From Desulfobacterium sp. (lineage in GTDB: Bacteria > Desulfobacterota > Desulfobacteria > Desulfobacterales > SURF-7), in contig PNOB01000004.1 of NCBI GenBank assembly GCA_013824585.1, forward strand, positions 1 to 35,349: a stretch of 35,349 nucleotides of DNA, in the 5' to 3' direction. The notes below the pieces were generated by a model, which worked only from the letters and a program-made list of their open reading frames with translations, made no database searches and had not been told where the DNA came from. Both the position numbers and the translations under genes were made by a program. Positions 7,953-19,306 of this stretch are shown piece after piece (position 1 is the first letter of the stretch; every line of letters begins with the position of its first letter).

Positions 7953-9518
7953 TTAGAATGTCATGGTCAGCCGACTGAAAATACAGAACAGATCATCTGG
8001 ATCAGTAGTTGTTGATCCGGCTTTCCAGTAATCTCCTGCCATTAAATAAGCAAAGGTCGCTTGATACTCCAGGTTATCCATAAGTTGCCAGGTAAACTTG
8101 GCATCCACTTCAACGCCTTGGTCATCATCCCAACCAGTCTTTGTGTCATCTGCGGTTGACATGGCTGCCAGAAGTCCGAGGGTGATGTCGTCTCTCACAA
8201 AACCCTTGTAATCCACCCCGATATACGGCATCTGGAAACCATCCAGAAGAGCTCGGGAGTAAGTAATATATCCATCTCCGACGTGATTACCAATTACAGC
8301 CCCGGTCACTGGATCAACCCCAAACGAATTGTTCAACCCGTGATAATCGGATGACAGAATAAACATTTTTTCCCAGTCAATGCCTGGTGAAAAATATCCC
8401 ATTGATTTTTCCTTATCATCTCCATCATTGGCATCACCGGTACGATGAGCCCAGCCCGCCTGAACCGTAACCGGTCCGATATCATAGGTGCCTTCCAAGA
8501 AATAGGAGAATGCCTGGGCATCACGATCCGCCGATGTATATCCATCATCTGAATAACTCAGCGTACCGTATACATAATCCAGCTCTGCCTGGATTCCCAA
8601 CTTATCAAACTTTCCTCGAAAATAGGGTGAGACAAGCCAAACGGCTGCTTCTGTTAAAGGACCTCTCGTCGCGATAATGTTCATTGGATCACTCGCGGAA
8701 CCACCTGAGGAAACCGGCGCGCCAAGCGCGGCATAGTTTGATTGAAAGGTTGGATTGGCGGTTAAGAATGCGACTACGTTTGCCCCCGGAGTACCGCCGT
8801 CCCGCGCAAGTGCTGTTCCATAGCCTACTAATTGTGTTCCATATGCGGTTGGTGAAATGCCTTGTACCCCAAACCTTCTTACCGCATCCTGCTGACCCGG
8901 GTCTTGTACACGATTAAAGTCATAGTGACCAAACAGCAGACCAGTATCATATTTTTCCCGTTTATAAATGGTCCCAAGGTAATACTTGTCATTGTCTTTT
9001 CCAGTGGTGATTGCCGGATTTGTATCATTTTCCGTAGTTTTTTCCGCAATCAGGGCAAAAATCAATTTACCTTTTGCCACATCCAGAGGAAGTACCCACT
9101 TGAAACGGTCTGTATCAGTTTCATCATCCGCCCAGGTTGTACCCCAGGTGACCCCTTCCTGACGTCCCAGCATAAACATACCGACCTTGCTGATGATGGT
9201 CATGTATGCCCGGTCAAAATCAATATTCTCAGCATCGATTTCATTCGTAAAGGCCGAATCGTCGGAGTTCCATACTTTTTCAAGCGCATCAAACCGGGTT
9301 GTAAGTTTTAAATCTTCAGTCACCTTGAAATCGGTCTGAACCCGGAGTCTCATCTGGCGGTAATACCTTGCCAAATCCGTATCTGCCAGGTTTGGATTGG
9401 AGTTGTAGATTCCTTCAATATAATACTGTCCAGTGAAATCCACATCCGCAGCCAAACCTGTGCTGACAGACATCAATGCAAAACAGATTGCAATCAGTAA
9501 TATGGTTGGTTTTTTCAT
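7953..9518 (-). CDS. Outer-membrane porin-like beta-barrel protein
   Basis: Signal peptide MKKPTILLIAICFALMSVSTGLAA, alternating aromatic beta-strand pattern, C-terminal Phe (FSRLTMTF). Confidence 0.75.
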   Translation of the reverse strand: MKKPTILLIAICFALMSVSTGLAADVDFTGQYYIEGIYNSNPNLADTDLARYYRQMRLRVQTDFKVTEDLKLTTRFDALEKVWNSDDSAFTNEIDAENIDFDRAYMTIISKVGMFMLGRQEGVTWGTTWADDETDTDRFKWVLPLDVAKGKLIFALIAEKTTENDTNPAITTGKDNDKYYLGTIYKREKYDTGLLFGHYDFNRVQDPGQQDAVRRFGVQGISPTAYGTQLVGYGTALARDGGTPGANVVAFLTANPTFQSNYAALGAPVSSGGSASDPMNIIATRGPLTEAAVWLVSPYFRGKFDKLGIQAELDYVYGTLSYSDDGYTSADRDAQAFSYFLEGTYDIGPVTVQAGWAHRTGDANDGDDKEKSMGYFSPGIDWEKMFILSSDYHGLNNSFGVDPVTGAVIGNHVGDGYITYSRALLDGFQMPYIGVDYKGFVRDDITLGLLAAMSTADDTKTGWDDDQGVEVDAKFTWQLMDNLEYQATFAYLMAGDYWKAGSTTTDPDDLFCIFSRLTMTF

Positions 9519-9800
9519 TAATTATCTCCTTATTTGTCTGTTATTACTTAAAATAAAACAAATCTATTTAATGTTTCGAGTGTAACTTTCCCAGCATCCC
9601 TCCTTTCTTAATATCAGGTCGTTGATCGTATTGTTTGGAAATCATAAGATAAAATATGTTAAACTGAATGAAAAAACTTATTTTCTGAAATCGGGTTGCA
9701 GGATTCAATATTTTAATGATTTATATTATGGCTTTTGATTATTTATGCTTTGGACAGGTATGTTACGATTTTCAGTAAATCCAAAATAGTCTTGAGAGAT

Positions 9801-9829
9801 ATTATCTACCCGATGAAGACGAATGTCAA
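9801..9829 (-). promoter_or_regulatory. Sigma70-like promoter for the 7953-9518 porin (TTGACA-17-GATAAT)
   Basis: On the minus strand: TTGACA (9829-9824), 17-nt spacer, GATAAT (9806-9801). Confidence 0.55.
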
Positions 9830-9843
9830 GTATTTATATAAAA

Positions 9844-11469
9844 TCATGGGTGTTGAATAATAAACCTGGAAAAATCCTCAGTTGCGATATAGCTTTTCGC
9901 ACTGCGAAAAGCACTTTCTCTCTCTAAAACAAGAGCGTAGATCAGTTCTTCCTGTCCATCGTTGTTGACATCTGCGACACAAAAATCACTCACATATCCG
10001 GACAGGTCTTGAGATCTTCGGTTCATTGAAAGTCCCATGCCATCCCAGGTAAAAAACAAAAACCTGGAATTGCTGTAGCTTCTGAATTTTTGAAAAAAAC
10101 GACCGGAAGAAGAATCATTAAATGGAACAATCACGATTGGTTTTTCCTCTATATTCAGACAAAAAGTTCTTTGCGGCAGATAAAACCGCTCTCCTTCGTT
10201 CTTCTGATTTTCCTCAATGGTCTTGACAAATCTTTCTCTGCCGCCATAGGGGACATCACTTTTCCAGGCCACGCTGCCTGTTTCCCTGATCATACACAGC
10301 CGATCTCTTGAATCAAAAGCTGCGACAAGATCCTTATTCTGTCCGGTAAATCCATTTGATACGCTAAAAACCATTGTATCACCCGGCAAGCTCTTTTTAC
10401 TACCAGTCACTACAGTGGTATCTTTCCATGCAAGTTCGTAAATTTCAGGTATATATGCATTTGAAACCCCCTTTTTTTGCCCCAATAGCTGTTTCCCATT
10501 TTCTGTGCGAACCACACGGAAATACCAATTTTGATCCTGAATGATCGGAGAGAACTGTTTGCCATCCCACTCCATCACAAATGACATTAAAGAACCTGAT
10601 CTGGAGTTCTCACATGAAACATAGATTTCTGCTGTTCCATTCTTGTTGATATCCGCAACATCGATTGAAAGATAGGAATGATATTTTTCTCCTTTGATCT
10701 CCCCATGATGAACAAACTCTTTTCCCTGTATATGAAAAATATGGATGTCATGACCCGATGCTGCAACAATTTCCATACTTCCGTTTGCATCAATATCTCC
10801 AACACCTATCCCGAAGATCTGAATCGGCAGTTCACTGCTTTTCCAGATGCCGGCATTTTCCTCTTGCTTCTTCTGATGTGTCAAACGATCATTTTCTGCT
10901 GAAGAAGTGATCGTTTTGCCTGGAAGCGTTACCTTGAAAACCGTTTTTCCGATTTCATTTGCTATTCCTTCCGTTGCTGGAATGAGATCATCCATGGTGT
11001 TCATTTTCCTGAAAAAAGACCAGGGCCCTTGATCTCCGGATATATTCACTACCTTTACATCAAGACTCGCATGTTTTCCAACGATGGTAATACTTCCATA
11101 AACAACATAATCAATGTTCCATTCCTTATAAATATTGCGGATCTCTTCCGGACGGGTAGCGATTTTTTTAAAGGCTTCAAAATCTGCCTTTGCTACCGGG
11201 CTGACAACCACAATCTCCTGGTTACCGGCAAGACGGGATTCCAGTATTTCGGAAACACCCTTCTGTAAATATTCCATTTCCTTTTCTGCATTGATTTGAA
11301 ACGGCAGTACAGAGATACGATTTCTATCTGCTGCCATAATGTAGGGATTCAATATCCAACCCTGAAAAAAAATAACCATTAAAATTAGTATAAAATCAAT
11401 AATATATAATCTTTTCACTCCCGCGGCTCCCGATCTTTTTTCGGCTTCTTCCAAGTTATCTGTTTTCAA
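9844..11469 (-). CDS. Membrane-anchored TolB-like N-terminal domain + FG-GAP/VCBS-type propeller protein
   Basis: TM segment IIDFILILMVIFFQGWIL; RISVLPFQINAEKEMEYLQKGVSEILESRL; repeats GDIDANGSMEI, DVADINKNGTAEI, VADVNNDGQEEL. Confidence 0.7.
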   Translation of the reverse strand: MKTDNLEEAEKRSGAAGVKRLYIIDFILILMVIFFQGWILNPYIMAADRNRISVLPFQINAEKEMEYLQKGVSEILESRLAGNQEIVVVSPVAKADFEAFKKIATRPEEIRNIYKEWNIDYVVYGSITIVGKHASLDVKVVNISGDQGPWSFFRKMNTMDDLIPATEGIANEIGKTVFKVTLPGKTITSSAENDRLTHQKKQEENAGIWKSSELPIQIFGIGVGDIDANGSMEIVAASGHDIHIFHIQGKEFVHHGEIKGEKYHSYLSIDVADINKNGTAEIYVSCENSRSGSLMSFVMEWDGKQFSPIIQDQNWYFRVVRTENGKQLLGQKKGVSNAYIPEIYELAWKDTTVVTGSKKSLPGDTMVFSVSNGFTGQNKDLVAAFDSRDRLCMIRETGSVAWKSDVPYGGRERFVKTIEENQKNEGERFYLPQRTFCLNIEEKPIVIVPFNDSSSGRFFQKFRSYSNSRFLFFTWDGMGLSMNRRSQDLSGYVSDFCVADVNNDGQEELIYALVLERESAFRSAKSYIATEDFSRFIIQHP

Positions 11470-11655
11470 CAGATATGCATTTTGTTCAATAAAACAATTA
11501 TATTATAACTGAGATACCATATTGCTTGGTATTATGAAAGGGGATTAGAATAACTTTCTGCATTTATTGCCAAAATGTCTTGACTTTTCAATGCCTGCTT
11601 GATAGAACTACAGCAAATTATTACTTTAATAGATAAAAAATTAGTATGATTTTAA

Positions 11656-11702
11656 TCCGTTACACAAACGGAAAGTTCAAATATACAAATGGAAAGTTCA
11701 AA
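11656..11702. repeat. Two 18-bp direct repeats (acaaaYggaaagttcaaa) at 21-bp spacing, with overlapping palindrome TCCGTT-acaca-AACGGA
   Basis: 11664-11681 and 11685-11702 differ at 1 of 18 positions; palindrome at 11656-11672. Confidence 0.6.
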
Positions 11703-11969
11703 AAAATTCCCCGTATTTTTATTGAAAATGTTGCTTAATTGAATTTTAAATAGAACAGAAATAGTTAGGCATTAATAAAGTAAAAGACTTTAGGCAATCC
11801 ATATCCACTATTGACCATTTGCTACAGTTATGCGTTTTATCGCGAATTCTTTTAAGGAGGTGGTGCTGAAGCGAAGTATTTGTTTGTAACACGTTCATTG
11901 AATTTTAATTCTGCATAATAAGGAACACCAAACTTCTATTGCTACTAATACAAATTTAGGAGGAAACAG

Positions 11970-13073
11970 ATGATGAAAAAACTTGTAATTTTATTTGCAG
12001 TCTTTACACTGGTTGGTAGTTTTGCCCTATCTGCTGTAGCGGCAGATTGGAGTTTTTATGGTTCAGCGCGAATGAAAACATTTCATGAAATAGATGATAA
12101 GATCACTACTCAGACCGATCCAGATGACGGAGATACAACCTGGGATCTTCAGGGGAATGCCCGGCTTGGCGCTACTGTGAAGAATGGTGACATCGGCGGT
12201 GGATTTGAGTATGGATCAACACCGAACCTGCGAAAACTATATGGAACCTATACCTTTGGCAACAACGAACTGCTTGTTGGACAGACCTACACTCCTGTCA
12301 GTAACTATTTTTACGCCAACCAGGTGTGGGGTGATGACAATGACCTGCTTGGTTTAGGTCAGGCCTATGCCGGACGCCTGCCCATGATTCAGCTTACCTT
12401 CAACAAAATGGTTAAGGTTGCTCTTGTGAGACCTTCAAGTACAATAACTATTGCTGGTACTGATTTCGATGCCGACGGAACAGTAGAAACTTCAGAAAAC
12501 CCAGATACGGATGTGATTATTCCAAAACTGGAAGTTTCTTTCAATATGAGCAAAGAAAAATTCTTTGTTGATGCTTTTATGGGAGCCCAAACCTTTAGTG
12601 TTGAAAACATTGGAACAACCGGTGGAGATAATGTGGATGTTACTTCCTATGTCGTTGGTGCTGGCGGTGGTGTAACCCTCGGCAAGGCTTATGTCAATGC
12701 AGGACTGAGCTATGCCCTCAATGGAGGTAACTACGGACTTGTTTCAACAGGCAGCAACAATAGAGGAACCTATAATTCTACAAGCATTGATGTCAACGAC
12801 AACACAACCTTATCAGGACTGCTTGTTGCCGGTTTGAAACCCAATGAAACGGTTACGGTTGAAGTGGGTGTTGGATATGACTCCCAGGATCTGGATGTGG
12901 CTGGTGCAGAAAAAGATGACACCATGTGTTACTATGTGAATACAACTTACAACATTACCAAAGGTGTATTTGTAGTACCGGAAGTCGGATACTTTGATTA
13001 CATGGATAGTAATACGGGAGCTGATCAGGGATCAATGCTGTATTTTGGTGCCAAAACCCAGATCAATTTCTAA
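11970..13073 (+). CDS. Outer-membrane porin-like protein
   Basis: Signal peptide MMKKLVILFAVFTLVGSFALSAVAA, beta-strand pattern, C-terminal ...MLYFGAKTQINF; RBS aggagg. Confidence 0.75.
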   Translation: MMKKLVILFAVFTLVGSFALSAVAADWSFYGSARMKTFHEIDDKITTQTDPDDGDTTWDLQGNARLGATVKNGDIGGGFEYGSTPNLRKLYGTYTFGNNELLVGQTYTPVSNYFYANQVWGDDNDLLGLGQAYAGRLPMIQLTFNKMVKVALVRPSSTITIAGTDFDADGTVETSENPDTDVIIPKLEVSFNMSKEKFFVDAFMGAQTFSVENIGTTGGDNVDVTSYVVGAGGGVTLGKAYVNAGLSYALNGGNYGLVSTGSNNRGTYNSTSIDVNDNTTLSGLLVAGLKPNETVTVEVGVGYDSQDLDVAGAEKDDTMCYYVNTTYNITKGVFVVPEVGYFDYMDSNTGADQGSMLYFGAKTQINF

Positions 13074-13111
13074 GCCGTTTGTATCGTAAAAAAATGTAGT
13101 CAGTCATTTCA

Positions 13112-13145
13112 AACCCGGATACGGTCAGACTGTATCCGGGTTTTC
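13112..13145 (+). terminator. Intrinsic terminator downstream of porin
   Basis: aacccggatac/gtatccgggtt 11-bp stem followed by ttttc. Confidence 0.8.
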
Positions 13146-13159
13146 TATAAAAATTTATT

Positions 13160-13310
13160 ATTCGAGCCAATTTCAAAAGTCTGTTGTTGTAGTTCCGGCG
13201 AAAGCCGAACACGCTGTAAAGCGTAGCGCTATCCAATATTTTCAGTTCTTTTCTGGGTATCGGCTTTCGCCGGTGTGACGCTTTTTAATCGTTTTGAAAT
13301 TGGCTCATTC
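13160..13310. mobile_element. MITE-like palindromic element (13164-13306, 143 bp) flanked by 4-bp direct repeat ATTC
   Basis: 15-bp perfect TIRs GAGCCAATTTCAAAA / TTTTGAAATTGGCTC, inner 14-bp perfect inverted repeat ccggcgaaagccga / tcggctttcgccgg, flanking ATTC at 13160-13163 and 13307-13310. Confidence 0.75.
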
Positions 13311-14915
13311 TTTTATTTGCTCCAGATCATATGAAACCAGAAAGCTTTTCGGATGACCTCCAATAATTGTTCCTGTTTCCACAATCAAACTGGCAACCAA
13401 TTCTTTTTTTCCATCCTGATCAATATCATCGATTACAAAACCGGTAATGGTTCCTGATAGATTTCGCGTTTCCCAGCTTGGCACAAAACCGATCCCATCC
13501 CAGGAAAGGCCCTCGATATGAGATTGATCGTTTGAACTGAAAAAACTCAATAACGATCCAGAATGATCCGGATTCTTAATAACAATAAGTTCATTTTTTC
13601 CATCTTCGGTATTATTGATCCCAATCCGCATGGGATAATACTGCCGGTTTTCAACACCCGGTTCCACTTTGGACAGCATGAAATCAAATGGAAGCCCTGC
13701 ATATGACCCTTTTCCTGACCATCTTCGATTCCCTGAAGAATCAATGGCTTGCAGTGAACCATCCCTGGTCACAACAACACATATTTCTTCGACAGTATTC
13801 AAAAGTCTTCCAAAGGCAAAACCCAATGCATTGGCAGTATTTTCAGGCAAAACCGGATCAGTTGGTTCATACTGGTTATTCTTCCAGACCATACGGACGA
13901 TTGCACCGCTGAAAATATCGGCTCGACCTGTTCGCTGCATTTGACCCAATAATTGTTTGCCCAGGGTCGGATGCTCAACCACCTTAAAATACCAGGAGGT
14001 GTCTTCAATAATTTTGGAATAAACACCCTGGTTGTACTCAACCACAAGAGAAGAAACCGTATTTTTAAGCGCATTCAGGCTGGTAACAAAAATTTCTGCA
14101 AAACCGTTTCCATTGATATCAGCAATATCAATACTGATCAGGTTCAGGTCATCATCGGAAAAAATCGTTTGTTTTTTTACAAGCCTTGATTGGTGAATTT
14201 GATAAAGATCGACTGCATGAGGTGAGAGGATAAAAATCTCTTTGATATCATCATTGTCTGTATCACCAACAGCCAGACTATAGATAATTGTTTCAATAGG
14301 CTCACTTTTCCAAAAACCACTCATAGCCTTTTCCTGTGAACTGTGATGTGTGATAATTAATGATGAATCTGCGTTATTATTTTTTCCGGATTCCTGTACA
14401 CCTTTTGTATGTTCTTGTTGAGCAGCGGTATTTAAAAATGCTTTGTTAATTTCACCTGCAAACCCATTGATCTCCGGAATGATTCCATCCACTGAAGACA
14501 ATTCTTTGGATAAGTGTACCGGTAATCTCGATCCTTTCAAATCAAATGCTTTTCCCTGGACATTTACATGATTGCCAAAAACGGAAACACTGCCATACAC
14601 AATATAATCTGCCCCTAAATCCCGACCGATCTTTTCTGCTTTTTCATTGGTCAGAGACCCTTTACCATCTTTCATTGCTTCTGCAATACGTTCCGGGTCT
14701 ATCACTCTTGTTTTTCCTTGCTTTGACAAATGAAAAGTTAACATCTCCGTAATCCCGTTTTGCAAATATGTATAATCCTTTTCCGCATTGACTGTAAACG
14801 GGATGACAGCCACTTTTGGCAGGGGATTCGCCAATACATTCATTGGAGCAAGCAGAATTAAAAAAACGATCGCATAAAAGAAAAATATACGATTCTTTAA
14901 TATCAAAATTTTCAC
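13305..14915 (-). CDS. Secreted TolB-like N-terminal domain + FG-GAP/VCBS-type propeller protein (paralog of 9844-11469)
   Basis: Signal peptide; KVAVIPFTVNAEKDYTYLQNGITEML; repeats VGDTDNDDIKEI, DIADINGNGFAEI, IDDIDQDGKKEL; shares WYFKVVE..GKQLLGQ with the paralog. Confidence 0.7.
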   Translation of the reverse strand: MKILILKNRIFFFYAIVFLILLAPMNVLANPLPKVAVIPFTVNAEKDYTYLQNGITEMLTFHLSKQGKTRVIDPERIAEAMKDGKGSLTNEKAEKIGRDLGADYIVYGSVSVFGNHVNVQGKAFDLKGSRLPVHLSKELSSVDGIIPEINGFAGEINKAFLNTAAQQEHTKGVQESGKNNNADSSLIITHHSSQEKAMSGFWKSEPIETIIYSLAVGDTDNDDIKEIFILSPHAVDLYQIHQSRLVKKQTIFSDDDLNLISIDIADINGNGFAEIFVTSLNALKNTVSSLVVEYNQGVYSKIIEDTSWYFKVVEHPTLGKQLLGQMQRTGRADIFSGAIVRMVWKNNQYEPTDPVLPENTANALGFAFGRLLNTVEEICVVVTRDGSLQAIDSSGNRRWSGKGSYAGLPFDFMLSKVEPGVENRQYYPMRIGINNTEDGKNELIVIKNPDHSGSLLSFFSSNDQSHIEGLSWDGIGFVPSWETRNLSGTITGFVIDDIDQDGKKELVASLIVETGTIIGGHPKSFLVSYDLEQIKE

Positions 14916-14918
14916 AGA

Positions 14919-16349
14919 TTATCCTCCCAATTTGTCCTGCAGGATCTTGTTCACTATTCCGGGATTTGCCTTGCCACTTGTTTCCTTCATAACCTGACCC
15001 ACAAAAAATCCGATCAATTTTCTTTTACCCCCCTTATAGGCTACCACTTCATCAGGTGAAGCATCAATTACTTTTTGAACAACCGCTTCAATGGCAGAGC
15101 TATCCGTAACCTGAACCAGTCCTTTTTCATCTACAATCTGCCTGGCAGACTTTCCGGTTTCTGCCATTTCATCAAAAACAGCTTTGGCAATCTTTGCACT
15201 GAGCACATCTTCTGAAACCAGTTTTAACAGTCCCGCTAAATTTTCAGCAGTCACCGGCGATTCCTCTATGGTCTTGCCCTGTGCATTCAAAAGCCCCAGA
15301 AGGATGCCTGTAATCCAGTTGCAGACCGCTTTGGGCTCTGAAAAAATGGTCACACAGGCCTCAAAATAATCCGCCAGCTCTTTACTCGATGTAAGTCGCT
15401 CGGCATCCTGCTCCGGAAGTGAATACTGATGGATAAATCGATCGGTTTTCTCATCCGGCAGCTCTGGCAGATCATTTCTTACCTGATCAATCCACGCCTT
15501 ATCAATAACCAATGGAAGCAGATCCGGATCTGGGAAATACCGATAATCGTGAGCTTCCTCTTTGTCACGCATGGAATATGTTTTCTGGGAATCCGGATTC
15601 CACAGACGTGTTTCCTGAATTACCTGCCCACCTTCCTCAAGAATAGCCTGCTGACGGCGAATCTCATAATGAATTGCCTTTTCCACATGTTTAAAAGAGT
15701 TTAAATTTTTCAACTCTGTACGTGTTCCAAATTTTTCATCCCCTTTTGGACGAAGCGAAATATTCGCATCGCAACGAAAACTTCCTTCTTCCATATTTCC
15801 ATCACAAATCTCAAGATACCGAAGTATTGAACGCAATTTTTTCAAATACGCACCCGCCTCTTCCGGAGATCGAATATCCGGTTCACTTACAATTTCAATC
15901 AATGGAACGCCGGTTCGATTCAGATCAACATGGCTCATTGGGCGATGAGGATCATGATTCAACTTTCCAGCATCCTCTTCCATATGTATTCTGGTGATCC
16001 CGATTTTTATTGCAGTCCCATTCACCTCAATCTCCACCTCCCCGAACGCTGCAATGGGAAGTTCATACTGGGAAATCTGATATCCTTTGGGAAGATCCGG
16101 ATAAAAATAATTTTTCCGAGCAAACCGACTGATTTCAGCAACCTGGCAACCAGTTGCCACAGCCATTCGCAAAGCATATTCCACTACTTTCTTGTTCAGC
16201 ACTGGAAGAACACCTGGCATTCCGAGACACACCGGACACACATGGGTATTGGGTGGTGCACCGAATGCTGTTGAACAAGAACAAAAAATTTTTGATTGGG
16301 TCTTAAGTTGGGCATGCACCTCAAGCCCAATAACTGGTTCAAATTCCAT
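14919..16349 (-). CDS. gatB: Asp-tRNA(Asn)/Glu-tRNA(Gln) amidotransferase subunit B
   Basis: [51 protein letters not shown]; full length 476 aa. Confidence 0.97.
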   Translation of the reverse strand: MEFEPVIGLEVHAQLKTQSKIFCSCSTAFGAPPNTHVCPVCLGMPGVLPVLNKKVVEYALRMAVATGCQVAEISRFARKNYFYPDLPKGYQISQYELPIAAFGEVEIEVNGTAIKIGITRIHMEEDAGKLNHDPHRPMSHVDLNRTGVPLIEIVSEPDIRSPEEAGAYLKKLRSILRYLEICDGNMEEGSFRCDANISLRPKGDEKFGTRTELKNLNSFKHVEKAIHYEIRRQQAILEEGGQVIQETRLWNPDSQKTYSMRDKEEAHDYRYFPDPDLLPLVIDKAWIDQVRNDLPELPDEKTDRFIHQYSLPEQDAERLTSSKELADYFEACVTIFSEPKAVCNWITGILLGLLNAQGKTIEESPVTAENLAGLLKLVSEDVLSAKIAKAVFDEMAETGKSARQIVDEKGLVQVTDSSAIEAVVQKVIDASPDEVVAYKGGKRKLIGFFVGQVMKETSGKANPGIVNKILQDKLGG

Positions 16350-16712
16350 GTTGATTCCTTTATGGTAAATTCATCAATTGCAATTATAACATAAGAAAAT
16401 CACCCTACTAAAATCGTTTAACCCTGTCAATTTGATTGAGTTAGACTTCCGGGAAAAACCAACAAACGAAAAACTTGCCGCTTGATTTCATGCAAACCCA
16501 TTAAATACCGTTATTTATCACGTTGCTTAATAGATGAGCCAGTCCATGGACCTTCACTGACTTATACTTTTCTGGCATCAGCATATGACCATTTCATGCT
16601 TGCTGCCGGTATTTTTTCATGATACTCGCCTTTTGTTGACAAGCGGATTGAGCTGTTTCTTAAAAGTTCAAATAAATTGACACTTCATAAACCTGCTTAC
16701 CATTAAGATCGT

Positions 16713-16925
16713 ATGAGATCTCAGAAGGTTATTATGACTTTTTTTCTATGTGTTATTGGGATGGTAATGATTCTGGAAGGACTTCCATATTTTGCATTCC
16801 CAGAAAAAATAAAATTTTTTATATTAAAAATTACTGACACCCCTGACCAAACGTTGAGGGTGATAGGACTTTTGCTGATGCTCTCCGGACTTGGTCTTGT
16901 GTACCTTGGAAAACAAATAGGATAA
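16713..16925 (+). CDS. Small membrane protein, DUF2065-like
   Basis: 70 aa: FFLCVIGMVMILEGLPYFAFPEKIKFF...LRVIGLLLMLSGLGLVYLGK. Confidence 0.7.
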   Translation: MRSQKVIMTFFLCVIGMVMILEGLPYFAFPEKIKFFILKITDTPDQTLRVIGLLLMLSGLGLVYLGKQIG

Positions 16926-16932
16926 ATAATTC

Positions 16933-17994
16933 ATGTATCAGGTGTCAGACTACGATTTTGCACTTCCGGAAACACTAATAGCACAGGAACCCAATAACAA
17001 CAGAGATCAATCCAAACTTCTTGTCCTTGACAAAAACTCAGGTAAAATCAAACATCAATCTTTTTTTGAAATCGTTGAGTTACTCTCCCCCTCTGACCTG
17101 CTGGTGGTGAACAACACAAAGGTTATTCCCGGCCGCCTTTTCGGGCGTAAGGAAACCGGAGGCCAGGTTGAACTATTATTGCTGGACTATATTGAAGGCA
17201 TGCAACAGCTTGATAGTAAGGGAAAATTTGAATGCCCATGTTTGATTAAAGCATCCAAACATCCTAAAAAAGGATCCTGGATACATTTTGATAGGGATCT
17301 AAAGGCAGAAATAATTGAATTCAAAGAAGGAATACACCGTGTTCGTTTTTGGTCCACTGGGCATTTTGAAACCATTTTAGATACCATCGGCAAGGTTCCA
17401 CTTCCTCCATATATTAAACGGGACAACGATTTGAATGCGGTTGACGATCGAAACGTCTATCAAACAGTATATGCAGAAAAAAAAGGAGCCATTGCCGCTC
17501 CAACTGCAGGACTTCATTTCTCACCACAGCTTATTGAAAAAATAAAATCAAATTGCATCCCGATCGTTGAAATTACTTTACATGTAGGATATGGAACGTT
17601 TTTACCAGTCCGGGTAAATGATATCCGAAACCATAAAATTCATTCGGAAAGATTTTATATCTCCCAAAATGCCGCTGCTGCGATCAACCAGAAAAAGAAA
17701 GAAAAAGGCCGAATCATAGCTGTAGGAACCACATCGGTCCGAACACTTGAGCATGCGACTAACAAAGACGGAATCGTTGTAGACGGATCAGGAACATGCG
17801 ATCTGTTTATCTATCCGGGATATCAATTTCAAACTGTAAGCAGCATGATCACCAATTTTCATCTTCCCAAATCATCTTTGATCATGCTAGCATCTGCCTT
17901 TGCCGGTCGTTCAACTATTCTCTCCGCTTATGAGGAGGCAATACAAAAAAATTACCGTTTTTTCAGTTATGGAGATGCAATGTTCATTACATGA
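16933..17994 (+). CDS. queA: S-adenosylmethionine:tRNA ribosyltransferase-isomerase
   Basis: DYDFALPETLIAQEPNNNRDQSKLLVLD, TAGLHFSPQLIEKI, VGYGTFLPVR, FHLPKSSLIMLASAFAGR. Confidence 0.97.
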   Translation: MYQVSDYDFALPETLIAQEPNNNRDQSKLLVLDKNSGKIKHQSFFEIVELLSPSDLLVVNNTKVIPGRLFGRKETGGQVELLLLDYIEGMQQLDSKGKFECPCLIKASKHPKKGSWIHFDRDLKAEIIEFKEGIHRVRFWSTGHFETILDTIGKVPLPPYIKRDNDLNAVDDRNVYQTVYAEKKGAIAAPTAGLHFSPQLIEKIKSNCIPIVEITLHVGYGTFLPVRVNDIRNHKIHSERFYISQNAAAAINQKKKEKGRIIAVGTTSVRTLEHATNKDGIVVDGSGTCDLFIYPGYQFQTVSSMITNFHLPKSSLIMLASAFAGRSTILSAYEEAIQKNYRFFSYGDAMFIT

Positions 17995-18016
17995 TAGCAG
18001 GGATACCCAACTTTAA

Positions 18017-19244
<1,228 letters not shown>

Positions 19245-19306
19245 CCATTTTTTTTCAGCGCTTTCAAAACAACAACTCTATTATTTTATATTACTGGGAG
19301 GTTAGT

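Noticed and set aside
11830-11889. 19-codon ORF MRFIANSFKEVVLKRSICL* with an internal SD-like aaggagg upstream of the porin
   Set aside because: No own SD before the ATG, no recognised leader-peptide logic; insufficient support.
16350-16712. Long intergenic region with minus-strand fragments (e.g. NGHMLMPEKYKSVKVHGLAHLLSNVINNGI)
   Set aside because: Interrupted by stops and no family recognised; could be a decayed gene but cannot be supported.
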